This document shows positions 8,398 to 16,668 of a stretch of 64,000 nucleotides of DNA, in pieces (within the stretch, counting starts at the first letter, position 1; every line of letters begins with the position of its first letter). A model generated the notes under the pieces. It was given only the letters and a program-made list of their open reading frames with translations. It did no database searches and was not told the DNA's origin. Made by a program: the position numbers and the translations under genes. Origin of the DNA: Tateyamaria sp947503385. Lineage in GTDB: Bacteria > Pseudomonadota > Alphaproteobacteria > Rhodobacterales > Rhodobacteraceae. The DNA is taken from contig NZ_JBNFZM010000004.1 in the NCBI RefSeq assembly GCF_051195235.1, positions 310,001 through 374,000 on the forward strand. The letters run 5' to 3'.

Positions 8398-10245
8398 TCA
8401 GGCGCGTTCGGCGGTTTCCAGTTTTTCCATGTCCTGCATCCACAGGGTTTCGGCGCGGTTCAGGGCGTTCATCACCTCGGCATATTTCTTTTGCCAGACC
8501 TCCATTTCGCCGATGTTGGCGTCCTCGTAGAGATCAGGATCGGCGAGTTTGTCGGCGAGTTTGTCGCGCATCTGATTGAGTTTTTCGAGCCGCGCTTCGG
8601 ATTTGCGGACCTCGGAGCGCAGGGCGAGGATGGCGTCGCGGGACGGTTTTTTGGGTTTGGGTGCGTCCGTTTTGGCCTGTTTTGGCGGTTTGCCATCGCT
8701 CAGCAGCAGTTGGCGGTAGCTTTCGAGGTCATCCTCGTACGGGGTGACGGTGCCGTCTGAGACCAGCCACAGCCGGTCAGCCACCAGTTCCAACAGGTGC
8801 ATGTCGTGGCTGACGAGGATCACGGCGCCGGTGTAGTTGGTCAGTGCTTCGACCAGCGCCTCGCGGCTTTCTATGTCGAGGTGGTTGGTGGGCTCGTCGA
8901 GGATCAGCATGTGCGGCGCGTCCAACGTGGCCAGCAACAGCGACAGGCGCGCCTTTTGTCCGCCTGAAAGCTTGCCCACGTTGGTGTCGGCCTGATCCGC
9001 CATCAGGCCGAAGCCCGACAGGCGCGCACGCCATTTGGCCGGGCTTTCGGTCGGGCGTTCGCGGCGCAGATGGTCCAGCGGGGTTTCGTCGATATGCAGT
9101 TCGTCCACCTGATGCTGGGCGAAATAGCCGATCCGCAGTTTGGACGAACGGGTGATTTTGCCGGACAGTTTCGGCAGCCGGTCGCTGAGCAGTTTCGACA
9201 GGGTGGATTTGCCCATACCATTGCGGCCCAAAAGTGCGATCCGGTCGTCCTGATCAATGCGCAGGGACAGGCGGCTGAGCACGGTGGTGTCGCCGTAGCC
9301 GGTGGATGCGCCGTCAAGGTGGACAATGGGCGGCGACAGTTCCTCGGGGTTGGGGAAATCAAAGCGTTTCAGCCCCGCCTCTTGCGGCGAGGTGATCGGT
9401 TGCATCTTGGACAGTGCCTTGAGGCGCGACTGGGCCTGTTTCGCCTTGTCCGCCTTGTACCGGAACCGGTCCACATAGGATTGCAGGTGGGCGCGGCGGG
9501 CCTCTTGCTTTTTGGCCATGGATGCGGCCAGCGCCAGTTTTTCGGCGCGCTGGCGGGCGAATTGATCATAGGGGCCGGAATAGTAGGTCAGCTTGCGGTC
9601 TTCGAGGTGCAGGATGCTGCCGACGGCACGGTTCAGGAGGCCGCGGTCGTGGCTGATGATGATGACCGTGTGGGGATATTTGGCAAGATAGGCTTCGAGC
9701 CAGAGCGCGCCTTCGAGGTCGAGATAGTTGGTCGGTTCATCAAGCAGCAGCAGGTCGGGTTGTGAAAACAGAACCGCCGCGAGCGCCACGCGCATCCGCC
9801 AGCCACCGGAAAAGTCGGAACAGGGCCGTGCCTGATCGGGCGTGTCGAAACCGAGACCCTTGAGGATCGTGGCAGCGCGCGCCTCGGCGGACCACGCGTC
9901 GATATCGGCAAGCCGCGTTTGTATTTCTGCGATGCGGGCGGGGTCATCGCTGTCTTCGGCCAGCAGGGCCGCGCGTTCGGTGTCGGCGGCCAGCACCGTG
10001 TCGAGCAGGCTGATGTCGCTGGACGGTGCTTCCTGAGAGACGCCGCCGATACGCGCGCGGGAGGGCAGGCCGATGCTGCCCGATTCCAGCGCCAGTTCGC
10101 CTCGGATCAGGCGGAAGAGCGTCGTTTTGCCTGTCCCGTTGCGCCCGACAAGGCCGACCTTGTGACCTTCGGGGATGACGGCGCTGGCGCCCTCGAACAG
10201 AGGGCGGCCCGCGATGGCGTAGGTGATATCGTTGATGCGCAGCAT
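8398..10245 (-). CDS. ABC-F family ATP-binding protein
   Basis: This soluble protein of 615 residues has two ABC domains and no membrane segment, the ABC-F layout. These proteins act on ribosomes as translation factors or antibiotic-protection proteins. Domain 1 has Walker A GRNGTGKTT, signature FSGGWRMR and Walker B LLLLDEPTNYLD. Domain 2 has GRNGMGKST, LSGGQKARLSL and LILDEPTNHLD. A charged linker joins them and the C-terminus is a coiled-coil-like basic tail (about 520-600). I start at 10245 (MLRINDITYAIAGRPLF); twelve extra upstream codons are unlike the family. It is closest to the YheS/Uup type, but the exact subgroup is not decided. Confidence 0.9.
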   Translation of the reverse strand: MLRINDITYAIAGRPLFEGASAVIPEGHKVGLVGRNGTGKTTLFRLIRGELALESGSIGLPSRARIGGVSQEAPSSDISLLDTVLAADTERAALLAEDSDDPARIAEIQTRLADIDAWSAEARAATILKGLGFDTPDQARPCSDFSGGWRMRVALAAVLFSQPDLLLLDEPTNYLDLEGALWLEAYLAKYPHTVIIISHDRGLLNRAVGSILHLEDRKLTYYSGPYDQFARQRAEKLALAASMAKKQEARRAHLQSYVDRFRYKADKAKQAQSRLKALSKMQPITSPQEAGLKRFDFPNPEELSPPIVHLDGASTGYGDTTVLSRLSLRIDQDDRIALLGRNGMGKSTLSKLLSDRLPKLSGKITRSSKLRIGYFAQHQVDELHIDETPLDHLRRERPTESPAKWRARLSGFGLMADQADTNVGKLSGGQKARLSLLLATLDAPHMLILDEPTNHLDIESREALVEALTNYTGAVILVSHDMHLLELVADRLWLVSDGTVTPYEDDLESYRQLLLSDGKPPKQAKTDAPKPKKPSRDAILALRSEVRKSEARLEKLNQMRDKLADKLADPDLYEDANIGEMEVWQKKYAEVMNALNRAETLWMQDMEKLETAERA

Positions 10246-10370
10246 GGCTGCCCATGTGCCGCAGTGCGGCGCTTGCGTCAATCGCCGCTTTCCAAGCGGT
10301 TGGCCCCATGGTAGGCGGGCCGCGATTCAGGCACCTGACCGCCAGGTGCTGTCCAGACAGGAGACACCCC

Positions 10371-10793
10371 ATGGCCCTTGAGCGCACATTCTCGATCATC
10401 AAGCCCGATGCAACCCGCCGCAACCTCACCGGTGCGATCAACGCCAAGTTCGAAGAGGCTGGCCTGCGTATCGTCGCGCAAAAGCGCATCCACCTGACCA
10501 AAGCGCAGGCAGGCGTGTTTTACGCCGTGCACGCAGAACGTCCGTTTTATGACGAACTGTGCGAATTCATGGCCTCCGCACCGATCGTGGCGCAGGTTCT
10601 CGAGGGTGAAGGCGCCATCGCCAAGAACCGCGAAGTCATGGGTGCCACAAACCCTGCCGATGCAGCGCCCGGCACAATCCGTGCCGAGTTTGCCGAAAGC
10701 GTTGGCGAAAACTCCGTCCACGGGTCGGACGCGCCCGAGACGGCGGCGGTCGAGATTGCCTATTTCTTCTCCGGTCTGGAACTGGTCGGTTAA
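10371..10793 (+). CDS. ndk: Nucleoside diphosphate kinase
   Basis: Ndk transfers the gamma-phosphate from ATP to NDPs through a phospho-histidine. The 140-residue protein starts MALERTFSIIKPDATRRNLTG and has the active-site segment NSVHGSDAPETAAVEI, with the catalytic histidine at residue 117. An AGGAG ribosome site lies just before the ATG at 10371; upstream codons in the open frame are not part of the family. It stands alone between divergent and convergent neighbours and has its own terminator. Confidence 0.97.
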   Translation: MALERTFSIIKPDATRRNLTGAINAKFEEAGLRIVAQKRIHLTKAQAGVFYAVHAERPFYDELCEFMASAPIVAQVLEGEGAIAKNREVMGATNPADAAPGTIRAEFAESVGENSVHGSDAPETAAVEIAYFFSGLELVG

Positions 10794-10820
10794 GCCTTTT
10801 TGACACCTGATGTCTTGTAT

Positions 10821-10856
10821 GGCCGCGCCCGGGCTTTCGGGCGCGGCCATTTTTTT
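10821..10856 (+). terminator. Rho-independent terminator after ndk
   Basis: A perfect 10-bp stem, GGCCGCGCCC (10821-10830) with GGGCGCGGCC (10839-10848), and an 8-base loop are followed by a run of six or seven T. It lies 28 bases after the ndk stop and just before the convergent aminotransferase gene. Confidence 0.9.
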
Positions 10857-10874
10857 GCGCCGTGTTGGCCGGGA

Positions 10875-12197
10875 TCAGTCGAGGACGGATTTCACCGCGC
10901 GGGATAGCTTGGCCACCAATTCGTCAATCTGGTCGTCGTCGATGATAAAGGGCGGGGCCAGCAGCACGTGATCGCCGTGTTTGCCGTCCCGTGTGCCTGC
11001 CATTGGATAGCAGATCAGCCCGGCGTCGAACGCGGCGGCCTTGATGCGCGGGGCAACCTTGAGGTCGGGGGCAAAGGGCGATTTTGTGGCGCGGTCAGCC
11101 ACCAGTTCGACGCCCTGAAACAGCCCGCGCCCCCGGATGTCACCCACATGCGGGTGCTGGCCGAACGTGTCCTGCAACGCCTTGCACAGCCGATCGCCAC
11201 GTGCGGCCACACCAGCCGCCAGACCACCGGTTGTCAGTTTGGTCAGAACGGTGCGGGCGGCGGCGGCGGCGACGGGGTGACCCAGATAGGTGTGACCATG
11301 CTGGAAAAAGCCGCTGCCGTTTTCGATGGCGGCATAGATGGTGGCACTGCAGAGCATTGCGCCGATGGGCTGATAACCCGCGCCCAGCCCTTTGGCGATA
11401 CACAGGATGTCGGGCGCGATGCCGTCAGCGTCACAGGCAAAAAGGTGTCCCGTCCGCCCCATGCCGCACATCACCTCGTCGAGGATCAGGAGCACGCCGT
11501 AGCGGTCGCAAATCTCGCGGATGCGCTTGTAATACCCCTCGACCGCAGGCACGGCGCCCATCGTCGCGCCGACCACGGGCTCGGCCATGAATGCCATAAC
11601 GGTATCCGGCCCCAGCCGCAGTATCTCGTCCTCAAGGTCCTGTGCAGCGCGCTGACCGTAGTCAAAGGCCGTCTCGTCCGCGCGCCGGTCAATGTATTCG
11701 TAACAGGGCGCAATATGGCTCACGTCGATCAGCAGCGGCGCGAATTGTTCGCGTCGCCACGCATTGCCACCCGCCGCCAGCGCCCCCAGCGTGTTGCCGT
11801 GATAGCTTTGGCGGCGTGCAATCAGGTGCCGCCGCTGGGGCTGGCCCGTTTCGACAAAGTATTGGCGGGCGAGCTTGACGGCGGCCTCGGTCGCCTCGGA
11901 CCCGCCCGAGACGAGGTAGACGCGGTCCAGACCCTGCGGCGCATGTGCAATCAGCAAATCGGCCAGCGCCTCGGCGGGTTCAGAGGTAAAAAACCCGGTA
12001 TGGGCAAAGGACATTTCCGCCGCCTGCGCCTGCACGGCTGCGATGACATCCGCATCGCCGTGGCCAAGGCAGGACACAGCGGCCCCGCCGGAGCCATCGA
12101 GATACGCTTTGCCGGTTTCGTCATAAAGATACACACCTGCGCCGCGCACGGCGCGGGGCGGGGTGGATTTGGTATGGCGGGGAAAGATGTGGGACAT
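10875..12197 (-). CDS. Class III PLP-dependent aminotransferase
   Basis: The 440-residue protein has the fold-type I class III pattern: SGGSEATEAAVKLARQY for phosphate binding, LILDEVMCGMGRTG with the pyridine-binding Asp near 240, and the Schiff-base lysine at about 269 in CIAKGLGAGYQP. Such enzymes move an amino group from an omega-amino acid or amine to pyruvate or 2-oxoglutarate. The substrate cannot be read from sequence. It follows the FAD/GcvT-type dehydrogenase with a short gap, so the two probably degrade one N-containing substrate under the RpiR regulator upstream. Confidence 0.88.
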   Translation of the reverse strand: MSHIFPRHTKSTPPRAVRGAGVYLYDETGKAYLDGSGGAAVSCLGHGDADVIAAVQAQAAEMSFAHTGFFTSEPAEALADLLIAHAPQGLDRVYLVSGGSEATEAAVKLARQYFVETGQPQRRHLIARRQSYHGNTLGALAAGGNAWRREQFAPLLIDVSHIAPCYEYIDRRADETAFDYGQRAAQDLEDEILRLGPDTVMAFMAEPVVGATMGAVPAVEGYYKRIREICDRYGVLLILDEVMCGMGRTGHLFACDADGIAPDILCIAKGLGAGYQPIGAMLCSATIYAAIENGSGFFQHGHTYLGHPVAAAAARTVLTKLTTGGLAAGVAARGDRLCKALQDTFGQHPHVGDIRGRGLFQGVELVADRATKSPFAPDLKVAPRIKAAAFDAGLICYPMAGTRDGKHGDHVLLAPPFIIDDDQIDELVAKLSRAVKSVLD

Positions 12198-12220
12198 GGG
12201 TCAGGCTCCTTGGAGCGGGG

Positions 12221-14599
12221 TCAGGGGCGCATCCGTGCGCCGTCAGGATCAAACAGGGGGCCAATGGTGACGGTTGCGTCATAGAGCGTGCGGGCAATGT
12301 CGACCTGCACGCGCTGTCCGTCGGCAAGGCCCGGTGCATGGCCAAGGGCAACCGGTGCGTTCACACGGAACCCGTAGGTGGCTGTCGTCGTCTGGCCAAC
12401 GATGCTGCCATCCGCGTGGATCGGTTCATGGCCAAGGGGCACGGCGTCTTGATCGTCAAAGCGCAGCGACACGACATGCGACAGCGCACCGTCACTGCGC
12501 CGCTGGGCCAGCGCATCCGCGCCGATGAAACCACCCCGTTTGCGGGTCGCAAAATCCAGCCCCGCCTCGACCGGGGACACGTCGCTGTCCAATTCGTGGC
12601 CCATGGCGCAGAACCCCTTTTCCACGCGCATGGATGTCTGGGCATAAAGGCCTGCGGGCCGTGCGCCGGCTGCAGTGAGTGCGGCGTAGATCGCCGCCGC
12701 ATTTTCGGCCTTCATCGTGATCTCCCATCCGGCCTCTCCGACATAGGACATGCGCGCGGCGCGCACATGTTTGCCCGCGATATGGGCAGGGCCAACCTTG
12801 AAATAGCCCAGATCGTTCAGTTCTGACGCGCCTGTTTCGGTGACGATCCGTGCCGCGTCTGGCCCCATAAGGGCAAGGACGGCGTAGGCTTCGGTGGTGT
12901 CCTGAAGGGTCACGTTGAACCCGTCGCTGTGCCGCGCAAGCCACGCAAGGTCGCGCTTGATCGCTGTGGTGCCGACAATCAGGCGGTAGTGATCGGGCGC
13001 GATGCGCTGTGCGGTCAAATCGCTTTCAAAAGTGCCGCGGTGGTTCAGCATCGCGGTGTAGATCACGGAGCCGGGCGCGCGTGCCATGTGACCCGCACAG
13101 ACATGCAACAAGAAGGCTTCGGCGTCCGGGCCGGTTACGTCGATCTTGCCAAAGGATGAGGCGTCAAAGATCGCGGCAGCCTCGTGCGCGGCCTGCACCT
13201 CGCGCGCAACCGCGTCGTGCCACGCGGGGCGGTCAAAGGTCAGTCGCTTTGGTGCATCCCCAAAGTAAAGCGGGCGTTCCCAGCCGTAGAACTGTCCATT
13301 GACCGCGCCCGCAGCCGCATACCGGTCGTGCAACGGCAGTTTACGCAGATTGCGTGCTGTCTGTAGCTGGCGTCCGGGAAAAGGCACCTCGTAATGCGTG
13401 CCAAGAATTTCAGGCGCGCGGGCCATCAGGTGGTCGACCGAGTTGAACACGGGCGCGAACCGTTTGGCATCGGCTTCGCTCAGGTCATAGGCGGTGTGCC
13501 CGTGCACGATCTGGTGGGCGAGGTTCATGCCCGCGCCACCACCTGCCGCCACACCCATTGAATTCATGCCGCAGCCCAGAAACAGCCCGCGCGTTTCCGC
13601 GGTTTCACCCAGCATAAAGGACCCGTCGGGAGTAAAGCTCTCTGGACCGTTCAGCAGCATCTTGACCTCCGCTGTTTCCAGCCCCGGCAATCGGTGCAGG
13701 GCCTTGTGCATCATCGGCTCGAAATGGTCCCAATCCTCGGGCAGCAGGCCAAAGGCAAAGCTGTCGTCCAGCACGCCGGGCGCGATGGGTTTGCCCATGG
13801 GTTCAAAACACCCCACCAGCAGCCCGCCGGAATCGTCGCGGATATAAAGGTAATTGTCATGATCGCTGAGCGTGGGCAGATTGCCGGTGATCCCGTCGAT
13901 GGGCTTGGTCAGCAGGTAGAAATGTTCACAGGCGAGCAGCGGCACTTCGGCCCCGGCCATGGCGCCCACCTCCCGCGACCACAGGCCCGTGCACAGCGCG
14001 ATGGCATCGCACATCACAGTGCCTTGCGTGGTCTCGACCCCTTTGATGCGGCCATTTTCTGTAAGGATACCGGTGACACCTGTATCTTCGAACAGCTTTG
14101 CCCCTAGCGCTTTGGCCCCTTTGACCAGCGCCGCGCACACATCCGAGGGCGACACGCGCCCATCCTCGGGCGACCAGACTGCACCGATCACGTCGTTGGC
14201 GTTCATCAGGGGCCAACGTGCTTTGGCTTCGTCCGGTGTGATGGACGTGGCAGCGATGCCATAGGCGTGGGCCAGCGCCTCTTGTCGCCGGATCAGGGTC
14301 AGGCGGTCGGAATTGGTGGCGAGCGACAGCGACCCTTCCTGTATCCACCCCACGGACTGTCCCGTCTCGGCCTCAAGCTGGCTGTAAAGGTCCACGGAAT
14401 ACTGGATCATGCGGGTGAGATTTCGCGACGAGCGCAGCGCGCGCACCTGAGCGGCGGAATGCCACGTGGTGCCGGATGTCAGCTTGTTCCGCTCCAGCAG
14501 GATCGCGTCGGCACCGAACTTGGCCAAATGGTACAGGGTCGAGCAGCCCATAATACCGCCACCGATGACAACAACCGACGCATGAGAGGGCAGGGACAT
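12221..14599 (-). CDS. FAD-dependent oxidoreductase fused to GcvT-like folate domain
   Basis: The N-terminal half is a DAO-type FAD oxidoreductase with the dinucleotide motif VVVIGGGIMGCSTLYHLAK near residue 10. The C-terminal half is a GcvT-type aminomethyltransferase domain (GPDAEAFLLHV, MRVEKGFCAMGHELDSDVSPVEAGL). This is the layout of dimethylglycine and sarcosine dehydrogenases, which oxidatively demethylate N-methyl amino acids and pass one carbon to tetrahydrofolate. I start at 14599 (MSLPSHASVVV, 792 residues); the 49 extra upstream codons would cross the promoter region. The exact substrate is undetermined. Confidence 0.88.
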   Translation of the reverse strand: MSLPSHASVVVIGGGIMGCSTLYHLAKFGADAILLERNKLTSGTTWHSAAQVRALRSSRNLTRMIQYSVDLYSQLEAETGQSVGWIQEGSLSLATNSDRLTLIRRQEALAHAYGIAATSITPDEAKARWPLMNANDVIGAVWSPEDGRVSPSDVCAALVKGAKALGAKLFEDTGVTGILTENGRIKGVETTQGTVMCDAIALCTGLWSREVGAMAGAEVPLLACEHFYLLTKPIDGITGNLPTLSDHDNYLYIRDDSGGLLVGCFEPMGKPIAPGVLDDSFAFGLLPEDWDHFEPMMHKALHRLPGLETAEVKMLLNGPESFTPDGSFMLGETAETRGLFLGCGMNSMGVAAGGGAGMNLAHQIVHGHTAYDLSEADAKRFAPVFNSVDHLMARAPEILGTHYEVPFPGRQLQTARNLRKLPLHDRYAAAGAVNGQFYGWERPLYFGDAPKRLTFDRPAWHDAVAREVQAAHEAAAIFDASSFGKIDVTGPDAEAFLLHVCAGHMARAPGSVIYTAMLNHRGTFESDLTAQRIAPDHYRLIVGTTAIKRDLAWLARHSDGFNVTLQDTTEAYAVLALMGPDAARIVTETGASELNDLGYFKVGPAHIAGKHVRAARMSYVGEAGWEITMKAENAAAIYAALTAAGARPAGLYAQTSMRVEKGFCAMGHELDSDVSPVEAGLDFATRKRGGFIGADALAQRRSDGALSHVVSLRFDDQDAVPLGHEPIHADGSIVGQTTTATYGFRVNAPVALGHAPGLADGQRVQVDIARTLYDATVTIGPLFDPDGARMRP

Positions 14600-14630
14600 G
14601 GCGCAAATCCGTATTTTCAATCTCTCCTTT

Positions 14631-14687
14631 TGAAACACGCGTTTCACGCGTTGACAACTCTCAAAACAGTTGAAACAGTCCGTTTCA
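14631..14687. promoter_or_regulatory. Pair of TGAAAC/GTTTCA operator-like inverted repeats
   Basis: Between the divergent dehydrogenase and RpiR genes lie two inverted repeats with identical arms: TGAAAC-N4-GTTTCA at 14631-14646 and TGAAAC-N5-GTTTCA at 14671-14687, about 40 bases centre to centre. A TTGACA at 14651-14656 lies between them. The placement suits autoregulation and control of both directions by the RpiR protein encoded next door. No protein-DNA data support this here. Confidence 0.7.
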
Positions 14688-14705
14688 CCAAAAAGGGGGA
14701 CGCGC

Positions 14706-15578
14706 GTGACCGAAACGGCCACGATCGAAGAGCGGATCAGTCGCAATTATGCCGGGCTGAGCGACAAGTTGCAGGTTGCAGCCGATTTCGTCGCGGACAA
14801 TCCCATCGACATTGCCACCCGGTCCCTGCGGTCCCTTGCCAGCACCAGCGGCGTATCGCCCGCAACATTTTCGCGTTTGGCGCGTGCGCTGGGGTATCAC
14901 GACTATGAACAAATGCGCGAAGATGGTCGCGTCGCGATGGGACGCAAGATGGCGTCCTTTTCCGAACGGGCCCACGCGCTGCGCGCCAAGGCGACGCCTC
15001 CGGATGCGGATGTGTTCCTGCACCGGCAGGCCGCGGCCTGCATCGCCAATATCGAATATCTCGACCGCGACATTACCAATGACAGCCTCGAAGCGGCGGT
15101 GGAGACATTGCACGCTGCGGGCCATGTCCTGCTTGTCGGATCGCAGGGGTCGTCGGGCTTTGTCGACTACTTTGGTTATCTGGCTCACTGGTTCAGCCCC
15201 AACTGGTCCGTTGCGGGGCGCAACGGCACGACGCTGGCGGCGACGATGGCGCGGCTGGGGCCGGGCGACGCTGTCTTGGCGATTTCCAAGGCACCCTATG
15301 CGCGCCGCACCATTTCGGCACTGCAAGCGGCGCGGGATCTGGGTGTGCCGTCCATCGTAATCACCGACAGCCACACCTCACCGGCGCTGGCTTTTGCATC
15401 ACAGAGCTTTGTGGTGCCCACCGAAAGCCCGCAATTCTTTTCGTCCTATGCTGCCACGCTTGTGTTGATCGAAACGATCATCACAATGCTACTTGCGCGG
15501 GCAGGCGACAATGCCGAGGACATGATCCGCGACGCGGAGAACCAAATTCACGCTCTGGGAGAGACCTGGACCCCGTGA
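14706..15578 (+). CDS. MurR/RpiR-family transcriptional regulator
   Basis: The protein has an N-terminal RpiR helix-turn-helix domain (about 1-77; LRSLASTSGVSPATFSRLARALGY) and a C-terminal SIS domain (about 105-260; VLLVGSQGSSGFVDYF, VLAISKAPYARRTISAL) that in this family binds a sugar phosphate or a related ligand. I use the GTG at 14706 (290 residues) because AGGGGGA lies five bases before it; an ATG at 14670 would lie across the second operator-like repeat. It diverges from the dehydrogenase-aminotransferase pair and precedes the TAXI transporter, so it likely controls both. Confidence 0.87.
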   Translation: MTETATIEERISRNYAGLSDKLQVAADFVADNPIDIATRSLRSLASTSGVSPATFSRLARALGYHDYEQMREDGRVAMGRKMASFSERAHALRAKATPPDADVFLHRQAAACIANIEYLDRDITNDSLEAAVETLHAAGHVLLVGSQGSSGFVDYFGYLAHWFSPNWSVAGRNGTTLAATMARLGPGDAVLAISKAPYARRTISALQAARDLGVPSIVITDSHTSPALAFASQSFVVPTESPQFFSSYAATLVLIETIITMLLARAGDNAEDMIRDAENQIHALGETWTP

Positions 15579-15612
15579 TGACACCCGCAAACCAATGAAC
15601 AGGGAGACACTC

Positions 15613-16584
15613 ATGTTTGCTAAACTGAAACTGACGGCTGCGGCCGTCGCAATGGTCACAATGGGCGGTGCCGCACTGGCGGACGGCCATGGCCAGTTCA
15701 TCACCATCGGCACCGGTGGCGTAACGGGCGTGTACTATCCCACCGGTGGTGCGATCTGCCGTCTGGTGAACAAGGACCGCAAGGAACATGGCGTGCGCTG
15801 CTCGGTCGAATCGACGGGCGGATCGGTCTACAACACCCGCACCATCCGCGAGGGTGAGCTGGATTTCGGCGTTGTGCAGTCAGACGTGCAGTCGGCGGCA
15901 ATGGAAGCCGTCCGCGCATTTGAAAGCGACGAACCTTATGGCGACCTGCGCGCCGTCTTCTCGGTACACCCCGAGCCGATGCACGTGATGGTCCGCGCCG
16001 ACAGCGGCATCAACTCTGTGGCGGACATGAAGGGCAAGCGCGTCAACATCGGCAACCCCGGTTCGGGCACGCGGGTGCTGGCGGGTGTTCTGATGGACGC
16101 GGCTGGCGTCACGCCTGACGACTTCTCGCTCGCGGCTGAACTGAAATCGTCTGAGCAATCCGCCGCCCTGTGCGATGGCAAGCTGGACGCGGCGATCTGG
16201 GCCGCTGGCCTGCCCAACGGCTCGTCCATGGAAGCGACATCGACCTGCGACATCAAATTGCTGGACCTGACCACATCGGGAACAGACAAGGTGCTGGCCG
16301 CAAACTCCGCCTATGCTGCGGCAACCATTCCGGGCGGCATGTATCCCGGCAATGACGTGGACGTGGCCTCGTGGGGTCCAAAGGCGACCTTTGTCACCGA
16401 TGCTGCCACTTCCGACGACGTGGTTTATGTGCTGGTCAAGGCAGTGTTCGAAAACTTTGACGACTTCAAAAAGCTGCACCCGGCCTTTGGCAACCTGACC
16501 AAGGAACAGATGGTCAAAGACGGGCTGAGCGCGCCGCTGCACCCCGGTGCCGAGAAGTACTACAAAGAAGCGGGCCTGCTCTAA
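15613..16584 (+). CDS. TAXI-family TRAP transporter substrate-binding protein
   Basis: This is the periplasmic receptor of a TAXI-type TRAP transporter, 323 residues with a signal peptide (MFAKLKLTAAAVAMVTMGGAALA). The family phrase ITIGTGGVTGVYYPTGGAICRLVNK follows directly, then CSVESTGGSVYNTRTIREGELDFGVVQSDV. The start at 15613 is preceded by AGGGAGA. The ligand is unknown; characterised TAXI systems are few, with glutamate/2-oxoglutarate-type substrates reported. The fused permease gene follows 84 bases later. Confidence 0.92.
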   Translation: MFAKLKLTAAAVAMVTMGGAALADGHGQFITIGTGGVTGVYYPTGGAICRLVNKDRKEHGVRCSVESTGGSVYNTRTIREGELDFGVVQSDVQSAAMEAVRAFESDEPYGDLRAVFSVHPEPMHVMVRADSGINSVADMKGKRVNIGNPGSGTRVLAGVLMDAAGVTPDDFSLAAELKSSEQSAALCDGKLDAAIWAAGLPNGSSMEATSTCDIKLLDLTTSGTDKVLAANSAYAAATIPGGMYPGNDVDVASWGPKATFVTDAATSDDVVYVLVKAVFENFDDFKKLHPAFGNLTKEQMVKDGLSAPLHPGAEKYYKEAGLL

Positions 16585-16668
16585 GCGCGCCTGCCGCCCC
16601 CGCGGGGGTATGAACATAGCCCGAGGCGTCCGCGCCTCGGGCCCATAATAATTCCGACGGGGGACCCC

